43,506 nt of DNA, taken from assembly GCA_028280905.1 (NCBI GenBank), contig JANQKW010000250.1, positions 1 through 43,506 on the forward strand. Direction: 5' to 3'. Numbering within the stretch: position 1 is the first letter of the stretch; the number at the start of each line of letters is the position of its first letter. The translations under genes were made by a program, and so were the position numbers. Below the pieces are notes generated by a model, which was not told the origin of the DNA, did not search any database, and was given only the letters and a program-made list of their open reading frames with translations. Source of the DNA: Porticoccaceae bacterium (GTDB lineage: Bacteria > Pseudomonadota > Gammaproteobacteria > Pseudomonadales > Porticoccaceae). Shown one piece after another: positions 34,677-42,786 of this stretch.

Positions 34677-35483
34677 TCAATTCCTTATCGAAAAGCGTCC
34701 GGCGTAACCGAGTACGCGGCGCACCATCCACTTTGGCCAGGCCCTAACCGTCAAGGTTGTAGCAAGATTCATTGTTCCCGGAACAACCAAGGGCGTTCCT
34801 TTCATTAACCCCCGGTACCCTTCTTTAACCACGTCTTCGACCTCACCGATAGCCAACGAGGAAAATCTGCCTAGCTCGCCGTGCTTCTCCAGCTCCGCAT
34901 CCATCATCGGCGTTTTGGTGAAACCCGGACAAAGCGCGGTGACAGTCACTCCGGTGCCGCGCAATTCCTCGACCAACGCCTCCGACAGGGATAAGACATA
35001 GGCTTTGGTCGCCGCATAGGTGGCGACGCCGGGTATCGGCGCAAAGGCGGAAATCGAGGACACGTTAAGCACTTTACCCGCGCCGCGCTCCACCATGGCC
35101 GGCAGGAAATGGGACAGCATGTCCGTCATTCCCAGAACATTTAGCTTGATCGTGCTCTGGTTGGCTTCCGGCGATATTTCCACAAAGGCGCCCTGGTCGA
35201 ACACCCCCGCATTGTTAACGAGAATATCCACATCGATTTCCCGCTCTTCCAACTCTGCCTTTAGGCTACCGGCGGCGCCAGCCACGGACAGATCCTGCGG
35301 CAGCACAGTTGCGGTCACGCCGTGTTCTGCCTCCAGCGACTCCGCCAAAGAACTCAATTTATCCGCGCTACGCGCCACAAGGATTACATTGTAGCCATTC
35401 TCGGCGAACTCTCTCGCCAGCGCCTCGCCAATGCCGGAGGACGCGCCGGTTACTAACACATTGCCCTTATCTTCCCGTCCCAT
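34677..35483 (-). CDS. Short-chain dehydrogenase/reductase (SDR)
   Basis: A 268-residue classical SDR with cofactor motif TGASSGIGEAL (13-23), the NNAG motif (near 92-95), the catalytic serine in VLNVSSISAF (near 139-148) and YAATK as catalytic Tyr and Lys (near 158-162). It would oxidise or reduce an alcohol/ketone with NAD(P). The ATG at 35481-35483 has GAGGTG just upstream. A longer open frame to 35567 encodes a low-complexity N-terminus and lacks a site. The C-terminal tail (WPKWMVRRVLG) resembles DltE/YdfG-like members of lipid or terpene metabolism, but no function can be assigned. Confidence 0.9.
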   Translation of the reverse strand: MGREDKGNVLVTGASSGIGEALAREFAENGYNVILVARSADKLSSLAESLEAEHGVTATVLPQDLSVAGAAGSLKAELEEREIDVDILVNNAGVFDQGAFVEISPEANQSTIKLNVLGMTDMLSHFLPAMVERGAGKVLNVSSISAFAPIPGVATYAATKAYVLSLSEALVEELRGTGVTVTALCPGFTKTPMMDAELEKHGELGRFSSLAIGEVEDVVKEGYRGLMKGTPLVVPGTMNLATTLTVRAWPKWMVRRVLGYAGRFSIRN

Positions 35484-35790
35484 ATTCACCTCTTTTTGCT
35501 GTAATTGATTTCGGAACCGCCAGCCATTTGCGCGCTGACGTTTGTCATTTGCGGTTCGACGGTTCATCTAATAGGATTAGTACGACACGAGACCCATGTG
35601 GATTTACATCAGCCCGTAGGGCCATAATAAAGGATGATTGCGCAGAGGGCGAGTAATTAAACTTCTGTTTACAAGCTCTTAACATGGTCTCTATTGTCGC
35701 TTTGTGAATCAAACCTCAAACTATCACAGTTTGTTGGCGTAACGATAAAGATCTAGTAACGGTTTATAAAAAAAGTAGGTATGGCTTGAT

Positions 35791-36267
35791 ATGAGAAAAG
35801 TTACTTTAGGCTTGGCGCTAATAAACATCGTATTACTCTCCGGCTATTCTCATGGTTTGACGATTCACACAGACGATCCGATCGAACGTGAAATTATTAC
35901 TTTCATGAAGAACTGGGAAAAGCGTTTTAACGCCTTGGACTTTGAGGGTCTCGCATCGATGATGCATATCCCGTCCTATCGTTTGGCGGACGGTAAACTG
36001 GAGGTTTTTGAAGGCCAGGAAAATTCGCGGAGAAAAGACGACACCATAGCCTATCTCAAAAAAACTGGTTGGCATCGCACCGACTACGAGCGAGTCGACT
36101 TTGTTCATAAGTTCCCTAGGAAGGTCCATATTTCCGTTCAGTTCGCCCGCTACCGCGAAGACGACTCCCTGATCGGGCGCTGGACGTCGCTCTATATCCT
36201 GACCAAGCTGGAAGGGAAGTGGGGAATGAAGTTTCGTTCCAGCTGGGCGCCGATGACCGGGGACTAG
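35791..36267 (+). CDS. Secreted NTF2/SnoaL-like protein, unknown function
   Basis: A 158-residue protein with a signal peptide (residues 1-22, ending HGLT). The mature part begins with REIITFMKNWEKRFNALDFE and ends in LYILTKLEGKWGMKFRSSWA, the helix-then-curved-sheet pattern of SnoaL/DUF4440-like NTF2 folds. No catalytic residues can be named. It lies alone between the SDR and the convergent glutathione transferase, 7 bases from the latter's stop. Function unknown. Confidence 0.72.
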   Translation: MRKVTLGLALINIVLLSGYSHGLTIHTDDPIEREIITFMKNWEKRFNALDFEGLASMMHIPSYRLADGKLEVFEGQENSRRKDDTIAYLKKTGWHRTDYERVDFVHKFPRKVHISVQFARYREDDSLIGRWTSLYILTKLEGKWGMKFRSSWAPMTGD

Positions 36268-36274
36268 TCGCCGC

Positions 36275-36943
36275 TTAATTGGCTATATCAACTCCGGATA
36301 TGGCTAAGTCTATCAACGCCAGGTCGATTAGCTTGGCCTCCTTGAAAGCGGGTCGCGACCACATGCGTTTGATAAACGCGGCAAAATTCGGGAACTGGTC
36401 TTCGGGCACTTTTTCGCCGCAGTAGTACATACTTCCGCAAATGGATGCGGCGGTTATATCGGCAATTGTCATATGGTCTCCCACAAACCACTCATTGTCC
36501 GCCAGCTGTTGTTCAAGGTAGCCGAACAGCGGAGGCAGGCCGATGGTTAGGGCCTTTGCTATTTCGTCTTCATCACAGGGTTGTTTGTATCGCAGCGGTT
36601 TCACTACCCGGTTGACGAAGATCACCGAGGCCTGGCTTCTTAAATCCGTGTCGCAAAATTCCTCGATCCAAAGCGCGCGGGCATAGTCTTCGGGATCCGA
36701 AGGGTAGAGCGCGGGAGTCGGATGCCTCTTTTCGATATAGGCGCAAATGATCGAGGAGTCGCAGGCCGTGAAATCGCCGTCCCGGTAGGCGGGCACTCTG
36801 CCTAGCGGGCTTAGGGCGCGATATTCCTGCGATTCATCACCGGGAAGTGTCTGGTCTATGTCAAATGCAATGCCTTTTTCGCGCAGCGCGACGTGAACTT
36901 TTCGAACGTAGGGGGAAAAAGATACGCCATAAACTCTAGGCAT
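36275..36943 (-). CDS. Glutathione S-transferase family protein
   Basis: A 222-residue GST with an N-terminal thioredoxin-like domain (FSPYVRKVHVALREKGI near 8-24, SPLGRVPAYRDGDFTACDSS near 45-64, the glutathione-binding SS turn) and a C-terminal helical domain (NEWFVGDHMTIADITAASI near 150-168). The ATG has GGAGG 5 bases upstream. It is not the zeta class and not obviously linked to the gentisate operon. The reaction is unknown. Confidence 0.9.
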   Translation of the reverse strand: MPRVYGVSFSPYVRKVHVALREKGIAFDIDQTLPGDESQEYRALSPLGRVPAYRDGDFTACDSSIICAYIEKRHPTPALYPSDPEDYARALWIEEFCDTDLRSQASVIFVNRVVKPLRYKQPCDEDEIAKALTIGLPPLFGYLEQQLADNEWFVGDHMTIADITAASICGSMYYCGEKVPEDQFPNFAAFIKRMWSRPAFKEAKLIDLALIDLAISGVDIAN

Positions 36944-37216
36944 GAACGCCTCCTCATGCTGACTCTTTCATTTTTGCTGGTTTGGCATCGAGCTTCAGGT
37001 GCAGTGCACTGCATTGCGGGCCCACACTCGGCTAGTAGAGCAGATTAATCAAAAATTGGTTATTACCATTGTCGCAAGACGCCAATGTGCTTTCTTAAAG
37101 CGCCAGAGTGGTAGGCGGGCATGTATGGGTCGGGAAACTCTTGTTAAAGTTTGTATGGCATATGATCAGGGTAGCCGCGATGAAGTTCGTATGCTGGCCG
37201 CAAAGGGAGAAAATTC

Positions 37217-38128
37217 ATGAATAACAACGAAATTGTCTATCCGGAATTGGTGATGCCGGATTCAGTAACGCGGGATTCAATAACTTTCTGGAGTAATGGC
37301 CTGTCGTTGAGTGGAGATCTTTTTCGCCCCAACGTTATCGATGCCGAGGAGAAATTGCCGGCAATTGTTCTCGGTCACGGCTGGGGGGGTGATAAGTATT
37401 CAGTCGAACGCTATGCCGCGAAATTCGCCGAGGCGCGTATGATAGCGCTGGCGTTTACCCAAAATGGCTGGCCGGAATCCGGAAGTAATATTCAATTGGT
37501 CGGCGAGCGCCCCGAGTTGGATGACAATGGCGAGGGTGTCGCGCGCGTCAGGTTTATCGATGGCCTTGTCGACCCCCTGGCATGGGTTGATAACAGCCGC
37601 GCGGCGGTCGATTATTTGATGGGTGAGCCGCAGGTGGATCCCGAACGCCTGGGCTTATGGGGCACCAGCTGGGGCGGAGGCACGGCCGTGTACCATGCCG
37701 CCAATGACCCGCGCATCAAGGCGCTGGTGGTACAGGTTGCCATGCTGTTCCAAATGGAGCAGCCGATGCTGTCGCTGGCCCGCCAGCGCGCCGTTGATAT
37801 CGCGCGGGGTAAGCTTCCGGCCTATCCGGTGGATATTGACCTGATCCCGGGTATGAAAGGCAGCGCGCACCTGGCTAAAATGATGTTCTACGATGTGGTC
37901 AAGGAAGCCGAAAAACTCGGTGTGCCAACCTTAATGATCGATGCCGGCAACGAAGAGCTATTCGATATCAGCAAATGCTGCGGCCGCGTTTACGAGCAGA
38001 TCAAGGCAAAGGATAAGATTCCGGTTCGCTATGAGATCTTCCCGGATATCGATCACTATGGGATCTACTTTGAAGGTTTTGAGAAGGGCAGCCAACTGGC
38101 GTTGGACTGGTTTACAGAATATTTGTGA
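37217..38128 (+). CDS. Alpha/beta hydrolase (dienelactone hydrolase-like)
   Basis: A 303-residue cytoplasmic hydrolase. The oxyanion/entry motif VLGHGWGGDKYS is near 51-62, the nucleophile serine is in WGTSWGGGT near 151-159, an acidic residue lies in DAGNEELFD near 243-251 and the histidine is in DIDHYGIYF near 278-286, completing a plausible triad. It resembles dienelactone hydrolase-type and X-Pro-dipeptidyl-peptidase-type esterases. The ATG follows AAGGGAGA by about 6 bases. It is convergent with the TetR gene at 38160. The substrate is unknown. Confidence 0.87.
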   Translation: MNNNEIVYPELVMPDSVTRDSITFWSNGLSLSGDLFRPNVIDAEEKLPAIVLGHGWGGDKYSVERYAAKFAEARMIALAFTQNGWPESGSNIQLVGERPELDDNGEGVARVRFIDGLVDPLAWVDNSRAAVDYLMGEPQVDPERLGLWGTSWGGGTAVYHAANDPRIKALVVQVAMLFQMEQPMLSLARQRAVDIARGKLPAYPVDIDLIPGMKGSAHLAKMMFYDVVKEAEKLGVPTLMIDAGNEELFDISKCCGRVYEQIKAKDKIPVRYEIFPDIDHYGIYFEGFEKGSQLALDWFTEYL

Positions 38129-38159
38129 CGGCTTGCGGGCAAAGTTTTTTCACCGGCTG

Positions 38160-38783
38160 TTACTCCTTGATCGCCAGCGCCAGGACGCGGTTTGCCAATT
38201 CATCCTGCGAAAGCTTGCCTCCCTGCTTGAACCAGTAAGTGGTCCAGGCCATAGCGCCGTGTAATAGCTGGCTAAGGTATTCCGGTTCTACCAAGGTCAA
38301 CCCTTCGGCATGGGCCTGCGCAAAAACCTCTTCCCAGAGTTTGAAATAGTTCTTGCGTACCTTTAGTACCTGCCTTTGTCGTTTTTCAGAAAGTGCCCGC
38401 CACTCGTAAATCAGCACTGCGGTGGCGTCGCCGGTTTTGCCGTGTATAAAAGCCAACTCGGTGTGGATAATCGCGAGGATTTTGTCGCGGGTGGTTGTCG
38501 CTTCCGCCAAGGCTGTCGCCAGCGCGTCATCCATCGCCAGCACCACCTCGTGCATTACCCCGAACAGAATCTCGTCCTTGCTTTCAAAATGATGAAAAAT
38601 ACTGCCGGAGAGTATCCCCACCTCCGCGGCCAGCTCTCGCATGGTAGTGCGGTTGTATCCCTTTTCGCGAAACAGCCGGGCCGCGGTGGCCAGCAGGCGG
38701 CCTCGCGGCGTGGCGGGATCCGAAACGCGCCCCTCGTCGATCATTTGCCTTAGCAGGGGGCCTACTTGTACAGGCGACGTCAT
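38160..38783 (-). CDS. TetR-family regulator, last gene of the atu-like operon
   Basis: A 207-residue TetR repressor with the helix-turn-helix near residues 26-70 (TTMRELAAEVGILSGSIFHH, then FESKDEILFG) and a helical ligand domain. Its ATG overlaps the TGA stop of the biotin carboxylase gene (ATGA, 38780-38783), so it is translated with the operon it probably represses. In the Pseudomonas atu cluster the TetR gene atuR is separate and upstream; here the arrangement differs. Confidence 0.9.
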   Translation of the reverse strand: MTSPVQVGPLLRQMIDEGRVSDPATPRGRLLATAARLFREKGYNRTTMRELAAEVGILSGSIFHHFESKDEILFGVMHEVVLAMDDALATALAEATTTRDKILAIIHTELAFIHGKTGDATAVLIYEWRALSEKRQRQVLKVRKNYFKLWEEVFAQAHAEGLTLVEPEYLSQLLHGAMAWTTYWFKQGGKLSQDELANRVLALAIKE

Positions 38784-40774
38784 AACACAACCTCGTCGAT
38801 GGTTATGTCGACCAACAGCTGACGAATCCTGACTTGATCGCCGGCCTGAACGGCGATGGTTTTGATCACACCAGCGGTATCGGCTTTTAACTGATGTTCC
38901 ATTTTCATAGCCTCTAGTACCACCAGGGTTTGGCCTCTTTCGACGGCGTCTCCCTCGTTGACCAGAACATCGACGATCGCCCCGTCCATTGACGCGGTGA
39001 TGCTGCCGCTGCCGGCGGCGTCGCCCGCGTCAGCAGCGGCATGGGTGATGTTTTCGAAACAGGCATTGCCGAATTCAGCATCCAAATAGAGGCAGTCGTC
39101 GTGGTAAATGTAGTTGACGGTTTCGCGCACGCCATTATCCACATAGGCACACTGACGATCGTCAAGGTCGAGAACCTCGAGGCAGATACTGCCGTCAGCA
39201 GCTTCGACCGCGTACCTGATCCGGTCATCGCGCCGGTCTTCGATCAGTGTTAGTTGGTATTTTTCACCCTCGTGGAGCAGTGTGTAGTGCCAGGGCAGGG
39301 CTGCGCCATTTCTCCAACCAAGCAGGTTTGGGCTGTGGTTATTTCTGCGGCCGCTGAGGGCGTATATCAAAATAGCCGCCAGCCCCAGCGTCCGGATGCT
39401 GGGTGGTGCGGCATTGATACTGGGGTCTTCGCCGAAGTGTTTTTCGATAAAGGCGGTGGTCGCATCCCCTGTAACAAAAGTTTCCTGACGCAGGATATTG
39501 GCGAGGAATCGCTTGTTGTTGTTTACTCCCAGTAGCAGGGTATCTTCTACCGCGCAGGCCAGTCGGCGGCGAGCTTCTTCGCGGCTGCCGCCATAGCTGA
39601 TTAACTTTGCCAGCATGGGATCATAATGGGGGCTGATTGGCTGTCCTTCGCGGATGCCGGCGTCGCTGCGCACGCCTTTGGTTTGCGGCGGTTCCCAACG
39701 CAACACCTTGCCGGTTTGCGGCATAAAGTTATTGCGCGGGTCTTCCGCGTACAGGCGGACTTCCATGGCGTGACCGGTCAAGGTAATTTCTTGCTGCCGC
39801 AATGGCAGGGTTTCTCCGGCGGCCACTTTGAGCTGCCAGGCGACCAGGTCCTGGCCGGTAATCAGTTCGGTGACCGGATGCTCCACCTGAAGCCGGGTAT
39901 TCATTTCCAGGAAGTAGAAGTTTTGGTCGGCATCTACCAGAAACTCCACGGTGCCGGCGCCGATATAGTTACAGGCCTGTGCGGCGTCGACCGCGGCCTC
40001 GCCCATGCGCTGGCGCAACGCTTGGTCCACGAACGGCGAGGGCGCCTCCTCGACAACCTTTTGGTGGCGGCGCTGAATAGAGCAGTCGCGTTCACCCAGA
40101 TAGACAGCGTTGCCCTGTCGGTCGGCGAATACCTGGATTTCGATATGTCGCGGCTCGATAAGCGCGCGCTCCAGTATCATTTCGCCATTGCCGAAAGCGG
40201 TTTGCGCTTCCGAGCGGGCAGTCATGATGTTTTCCGCGAATTCACTCTCGCTCCACACCAGCCGCATACCGCGGCCGCCACCGCCGGCGGAGGCTTTTAT
40301 CATTAGCGGGAAGCCAATGCGCCTGGCTTCGCTGATCAGGCGCTCGTCGCTCTGGTCGCTGTCCTGATAACCGGGGATGCAGTGGACACCCGCCTCAATC
40401 ATCGCAAGCTTTGACAGCCGCTTGCTGCCCATCAGTTCGATGGCTTCGGCGGTAGGCCCGATAAAGGTGATACCGGCTTCGGCGCAGCCGCGGGCAAACT
40501 CGGCGTTTTCCGACAGAAAGCCATAGCCAGGGTGGACTGCGTCCGCGCCGGTGCGCCGCGCGGCGTCGATTAGCTTCTCCGCTACCAGGTAGGACTCGCC
40601 AACCGGCGCTGCGCCAATACATACCGCCTGGTCGGCCACTTGCACATGCAAGGCACTTGCATCGACTTTGCTGTAAACGGCTACGGTTCGAAAGCCCAGG
40701 GCCTTGGCGGTGCGTATAACCCGCACCGCAATCTCGCCGCGATTGGCTACCAGGATTTTGTTTAGACTCCCCAT
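38780..40774 (-). CDS. atuF: Acyl-CoA carboxylase alpha subunit (biotin carboxylase + BCCP), AtuF-like
   Basis: A 664-residue biotin-dependent carboxylase subunit. Residues 1-450 are biotin carboxylase (ILVANRGEIAVRVIRTAKAL near 6-25, ATP-grasp IKASAGGGGRGMR near 160-172, FLEMNTRLQVEHPVTE near 284-299). The C-terminal biotinyl domain carries EAMKMEHQL near residues 629-637, with the biotinylated lysine. With the beta subunit it carboxylates a branched acyl-CoA such as geranyl-CoA or 3-methylcrotonyl-CoA. The ATG at 40772-40774 has GAGG 9 bases upstream; a longer open frame to 40927 overlaps the hydratase and encodes unrelated sequence. Gene order favours geranyl-CoA carboxylase. Confidence 0.85.
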   Translation of the reverse strand: MGSLNKILVANRGEIAVRVIRTAKALGFRTVAVYSKVDASALHVQVADQAVCIGAAPVGESYLVAEKLIDAARRTGADAVHPGYGFLSENAEFARGCAEAGITFIGPTAEAIELMGSKRLSKLAMIEAGVHCIPGYQDSDQSDERLISEARRIGFPLMIKASAGGGGRGMRLVWSESEFAENIMTARSEAQTAFGNGEMILERALIEPRHIEIQVFADRQGNAVYLGERDCSIQRRHQKVVEEAPSPFVDQALRQRMGEAAVDAAQACNYIGAGTVEFLVDADQNFYFLEMNTRLQVEHPVTELITGQDLVAWQLKVAAGETLPLRQQEITLTGHAMEVRLYAEDPRNNFMPQTGKVLRWEPPQTKGVRSDAGIREGQPISPHYDPMLAKLISYGGSREEARRRLACAVEDTLLLGVNNNKRFLANILRQETFVTGDATTAFIEKHFGEDPSINAAPPSIRTLGLAAILIYALSGRRNNHSPNLLGWRNGAALPWHYTLLHEGEKYQLTLIEDRRDDRIRYAVEAADGSICLEVLDLDDRQCAYVDNGVRETVNYIYHDDCLYLDAEFGNACFENITHAAADAGDAAGSGSITASMDGAIVDVLVNEGDAVERGQTLVVLEAMKMEHQLKADTAGVIKTIAVQAGDQVRIRQLLVDITIDEVVL

Positions 40775-40796
40775 ACTACAATCCTCTATCCAACCG

Positions 40797-41600
40797 CTAC
40801 TTGGCCCACTGCGGGGCGCGTTTCTCGACGAACGCCCGCATGCCTTCGTGTCCCTCCGGGCCGGTTGCCGCGGCTGAGAAGTACTCAGCGGCCTTGTCGA
40901 GCAGTGTCTCGTTATCCTGCTCGCCAACCGCCAGGATCAGTTGTTTGGTGACGCGGTTGGCGTGGGGCGCGCAACCCTTGATCTGTTTGATCTGCTGCGC
41001 CAGCAAATCTTGCATCTCCTGCTTTGAATGGGTGGTGAAATGTACAATGCCCAGTTCGCGCGCCTGTTCGCCGTCAAAGCGCGCGCCGGTCAGCACCAGG
41101 CGTCGCGCCTGCATCAAACCGACACGCAGCACTACAAAGGGCGCAATCTGCGCCGGTGGCAGCCCCAGGCCGGTTTCGGGCATGCCGAACTGGGCATTGA
41201 CGTCGGCAATGGCAATGTCTGAAACGCAGGCGAGGCCAAAGCCGCCGCCCAGTACCGCGCCTTCCAACAGGCTAATCACCACTTGCGGCGCATGGTTCAC
41301 TCGGGTGAGCATATGCCCGAAGGCGCGATTAAGCTTGAACAGAGGGTCTTCGCCGTCGGCCGGCGTGACGCCGGCGTTGTTCATATCCTTGATATCGCCG
41401 CCGGCGCAGAAGTTGCCATCGGCGCCTCTTAGCACCGCAATGCGAACCTCGGGGCGCTGCGCGATGGCGTCGAAAGTGCGCGTCATTTCATCGACCAGTT
41501 GCAAATTCATGGCATTGCGCGCCCTGGGGCGGTCCAGCGTGATGGAGAGTACCCCGCCTTCCAGGTGCAGCGAAATTTCGCGGCAGTCGGGTAGTTTCAT
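40797..41600 (-). CDS. atuE: Enoyl-CoA hydratase, AtuE-like (isohexenylglutaconyl-CoA hydratase candidate)
   Basis: A 267-residue crotonase with DRPRARNAMN (23-32), the oxyanion segments FCAGGDI (64-70) and LEGAVLGGGFGLACVSDIAI (112-131). The second catalytic glutamate is present (Glu142 in MPETG), while the first usual position is Gly122. In the atu pathway this enzyme hydrates the carboxylated product of geranyl-CoA carboxylase; in the liu pathway the equivalent hydrates methylglutaconyl-CoA. It starts 3 bases after the acyl-CoA dehydrogenase stop and is followed by the carboxylase alpha subunit 22 bases later. Confidence 0.82.
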   Translation of the reverse strand: MKLPDCREISLHLEGGVLSITLDRPRARNAMNLQLVDEMTRTFDAIAQRPEVRIAVLRGADGNFCAGGDIKDMNNAGVTPADGEDPLFKLNRAFGHMLTRVNHAPQVVISLLEGAVLGGGFGLACVSDIAIADVNAQFGMPETGLGLPPAQIAPFVVLRVGLMQARRLVLTGARFDGEQARELGIVHFTTHSKQEMQDLLAQQIKQIKGCAPHANRVTKQLILAVGEQDNETLLDKAAEYFSAAATGPEGHEGMRAFVEKRAPQWAK

Positions 41601-41603
41601 GGT

Positions 41604-42767
41604 TTAATCCTGGCTGTGCTTGTGGGGGTGAATACCCATTCCCTTGGCGATAATGCCCAGCATCACCTCGTCGGCGCCGCCGCCAATCGCCAGCAGTCGG
41701 CTGTCGCGATAGAGACGGTTGATAATTGCCTCCTCTGTGTAGCCCATGCCGCCCCAGAATTGCAGGCACTGGTCCGGGACCGAGCGACCTAGCCGTCCCA
41801 TCTTGAGCTTGGCCATTGAGGCGAGCGGTGTGACGTCTTTGCCGGCGACATAGTCTTCGGTGGCGCGATAGAGCAGGGCGCGCAGCGCCTCCACCTCGGT
41901 TTGCAGTTCCGCCAGGGTAAAGTGGATGTATTGGTTGTTGATCAAGGGTGCGCCGAATGCCTTGCGGTCTCTGGTGTAGTCGACGGTGGTGGCAATGCAG
42001 TTCTCGATCAGCTTCAATCCCATCGCAACGCCAAACAGACGCTCCTCTTGAAACTGCTGCATTTGGTAGACAAAGCCCTTGCCCTCGGCGCCGATCAGAT
42101 GATCTTGGGGAACCCGCACATTGTCAAAGTGGACTGGGCAGGTGTCGGAAGCGCGCATGCCGATCTTGCGTATCTTGCCGCCTACCGTCACTCCTTTGGC
42201 GTCGGCGGGCACGATAATCAGGGATTTGTTGCTGTGGGCATCTCCCTCACTGGTGTTGGTCAATACGCAGAAAAAGTCGGCCTGCGCGGAATTAGTGATC
42301 CACATCTTATTGCCATTGATGACATAGTCGCCGCCGCGCTTGCTGGCCCTGGTGGTGATGGCCGCTACATCAGAACCGGCGTCGGGTTCCGACACCGCAA
42401 TCGCGGCCACCATTTCACCGGCAATCGCCGGTGCAAGGTAGGCTTCTCGCAACTCGTCACTGCCGTGCACCGCGAGTGCGGGGGTGGCCATATTGGTCTG
42501 CACGCCTATCGCCATGGGCACGCTGCCGCACAGCGCGCCGCCGATCTCTTCGCCAAAAACCACTTCATAGCTGTAATCCAGCGCCATGCCGCCGTAGGCT
42601 TTCGGCTTGGTAATACCCAATAATCCCAGCTCACCCAGCTTTTTAAAAATGGTTCTGGCCGGGAACTCGCCCGCTTCATCCCATTGTTCAATGTTGGGGT
42701 TGATGTGATTTTCAACGAAGCTGCGCACGGTGCGGCGCAACTCCTCGTGTTCCTCGCTAAAAAGCAT
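41604..42767 (-). CDS. atuD: Acyl-CoA dehydrogenase, AtuD-like (citronellyl-CoA dehydrogenase candidate)
   Basis: A 387-residue FAD acyl-CoA dehydrogenase with AIAVSEPDAGSDVAAI near 118-133, MWITNSAQADFFCVL near 152-166 and WGGMGYTEEAIINRLYRDSR near 340-359. The position of the MCAD catalytic Glu (IYEGT) reads AIGGGA, as in isovaleryl-CoA dehydrogenase-like enzymes whose base lies elsewhere. The ATG at 42765-42767 follows GGGAG by 8 bases; an upstream extension overlaps the beta-subunit gene. In this position between carboxylase beta and hydratase genes it corresponds to AtuD, which oxidises citronellyl-CoA to geranyl-CoA. Confidence 0.83.
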   Translation of the reverse strand: MLFSEEHEELRRTVRSFVENHINPNIEQWDEAGEFPARTIFKKLGELGLLGITKPKAYGGMALDYSYEVVFGEEIGGALCGSVPMAIGVQTNMATPALAVHGSDELREAYLAPAIAGEMVAAIAVSEPDAGSDVAAITTRASKRGGDYVINGNKMWITNSAQADFFCVLTNTSEGDAHSNKSLIIVPADAKGVTVGGKIRKIGMRASDTCPVHFDNVRVPQDHLIGAEGKGFVYQMQQFQEERLFGVAMGLKLIENCIATTVDYTRDRKAFGAPLINNQYIHFTLAELQTEVEALRALLYRATEDYVAGKDVTPLASMAKLKMGRLGRSVPDQCLQFWGGMGYTEEAIINRLYRDSRLLAIGGGADEVMLGIIAKGMGIHPHKHSQD

Positions 42768-42786
42768 GGCTGGACTCCCGTGACTG

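Noticed and set aside
36999..37220. 73-codon open frame ending with a four-base overlap with the alpha/beta hydrolase start
   Set aside because: Basic, low-quality translation with no recognisable domain or ribosome site. The overlap is probably chance and the region is more likely the hydrolase promoter.
41901..42623. 240-codon open frame on the plus strand
   Set aside because: Antisense to the acyl-CoA dehydrogenase in GC-rich coding sequence; no independent support.
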